A stretch of 5,978 bases of DNA from Desulfobacteraceae bacterium. GTDB taxonomy: Bacteria; Desulfobacterota; DSM-4660; Desulfatiglandales; Desulfatiglandaceae. The stretch's first letter is position 1; each line of letters opens with the position of its first letter. The notes beneath the pieces are model-generated. The model saw only the letters and a list, made by a program, of their open reading frames with translations. It was not told where the DNA came from and made no database searches. Made by a program: the position numbers and the translations under genes. The stretch is taken from contig DQZA01000116.1 of the NCBI GenBank assembly GCA_011042035.1, positions 1 through 5,978 of the forward strand. The letters run 5' to 3'. Below are positions 5,509 through 5,978 of this stretch, piece by piece.

Positions 5509-5978
5509 TTGACTAGAAAGGGTCTGCGAAAGGTGGAGGGCCTGATCAGGATAATGGCTTATGTCCTTGGCCACAGGCCTGACGAATTTGGCCTTATTCC
5601 TGATGAAGAGGGCTTCGTAGGTATCAAGGAGTTTATCCAGGCCCTCCATGAAGAGGCTGAGTGGCGTTACGTCAGGGAGTCCCACCTGCGCGAGGCGTTG
5701 GTTCACAGCCAGCCGGGCCTTTTTCAATTAAAGGAAAAGCGCATAAGGGCTCGTGAGAGGCACTGGCGTTATGATTTACAGCCCTACCCTTTTGATCCTG
5801 AAAAAATCCTCTTTAGCCCCGTAAGAAGGCGGGCGCATCACCATGTCTTTGAAAGAGGTCTTAGCTCTGCTGACAATCGGTGGGTAGTACTGTACCCGGA
5901 ACGTCAAACCGCATTGAGGATAGGCAAAAGAAAGGATCCTCAGCCAGTAATCCTTGAAATTCTGGCCCTCAAGGCGCA
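5509..5978 (+). CDS. Divergent KptA/Tpt1-like RNA 2'-phosphotransferase family protein (3' end outside window)
   Basis: The frame stays open for 156 codons to the window end. The classical family removes a splice-site or other internal 2'-phosphate from RNA using NAD+, via an ADP-ribosylated intermediate. Seen here: an N-terminal winged-helix-like lobe with VLGHRPDEFGLIPDEEGFV (residues 19-37), matching the family's LRHxPxxxGLxxDxxGWV; RIRARERHW (78-86), matching RIRANxGHS; and a C-terminal ADP-ribosyltransferase-like lobe with HVFERGL (112-118) and ALRIGKRKDPQPVIL (135-149), matching AxxVGxRxGxPVvL. His22, Arg78, Arg80 and Arg141 are kept. The Arg before His22 is Gly21, and the usual HGT after the RIRA segment is replaced by FSPV (102-105). 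These are changes at residues important in characterised enzymes, so activity may differ. TTG is the chosen start. It may be cotranscribed with pyrF; no terminator is seen in the gap. Family membership is judged by motif recall, without an alignment. Confidence 0.75.
   Translation, partial: MTRKGLRKVEGLIRIMAYVLGHRPDEFGLIPDEEGFVGIKEFIQALHEEAEWRYVRESHLREALVHSQPGLFQLKEKRIRARERHWRYDLQPYPFDPEKILFSPVRRRAHHHVFERGLSSADNRWVVLYPERQTALRIGKRKDPQPVILEILALKA

Noticed and set aside
5476..5727. Minus-strand 83-codon frame
   Set aside because: It is antisense to the KptA-like frame, which has clear family motifs, and it has no recognisable motif itself.

Overview
The window reads as a stretch of an ordinary bacterial chromosome. 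It most resembles the delta-proteobacteria (Desulfobacterota) or a related anaerobic lineage. The evidence is the pairing of a TIGR03960/TIGR03936 radical SAM fusion with an RNase G/E gene, a type I pyrF, and a KptA-like gene, at moderate GC. The lineage call is an inference from gene content and domain style, not from a database match. No insertion sequence, phage gene, CRISPR array or attachment site was seen.

Layout. Positions 15-2531 (+) encode an 838-residue radical SAM protein with a C-terminal DUF2344-type domain. After a 35-bp gap holding a perfect 8-bp hairpin and a strong Shine-Dalgarno, positions 2567-4099 (+) encode an RNase G/E family endoribonuclease that starts with GTG. The two are probably one transcription unit. 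A 125-bp convergent gap (4100-4224), noticeably richer in GC than its flanks, separates this from a leftward unit: a well-formed tRNA-Thr(CGU) gene (4502-4577, minus) with a good sigma70-type promoter, followed 49 bp later by a 75-residue two-CxxC zinc-ribbon protein (4225-4452, minus). Divergent from the tRNA, pyrF (4719-5441, +) encodes orotidine-5'-phosphate decarboxylase. After a 67-bp gap, an unusual TTG-started reading frame (5509 to the window end, +) encodes a divergent KptA/Tpt1-like RNA 2'-phosphotransferase family protein, cut off by the window edge.

How the genes relate. The first two genes form a conserved neighbourhood of RNA metabolism: an uncharacterised radical SAM enzyme next to a processing/decay RNase. 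The tRNA gene and the KptA-like gene also concern RNA. pyrF is a pyrimidine biosynthesis gene with no evident functional tie to its neighbours. The most interesting points are the KptA-like protein, which lacks the usual Arg of the Arg-His pair and the His-Gly-Thr motif, and the palindrome directly ahead of the RNase gene. I do not see a clearly new multi-gene system here.
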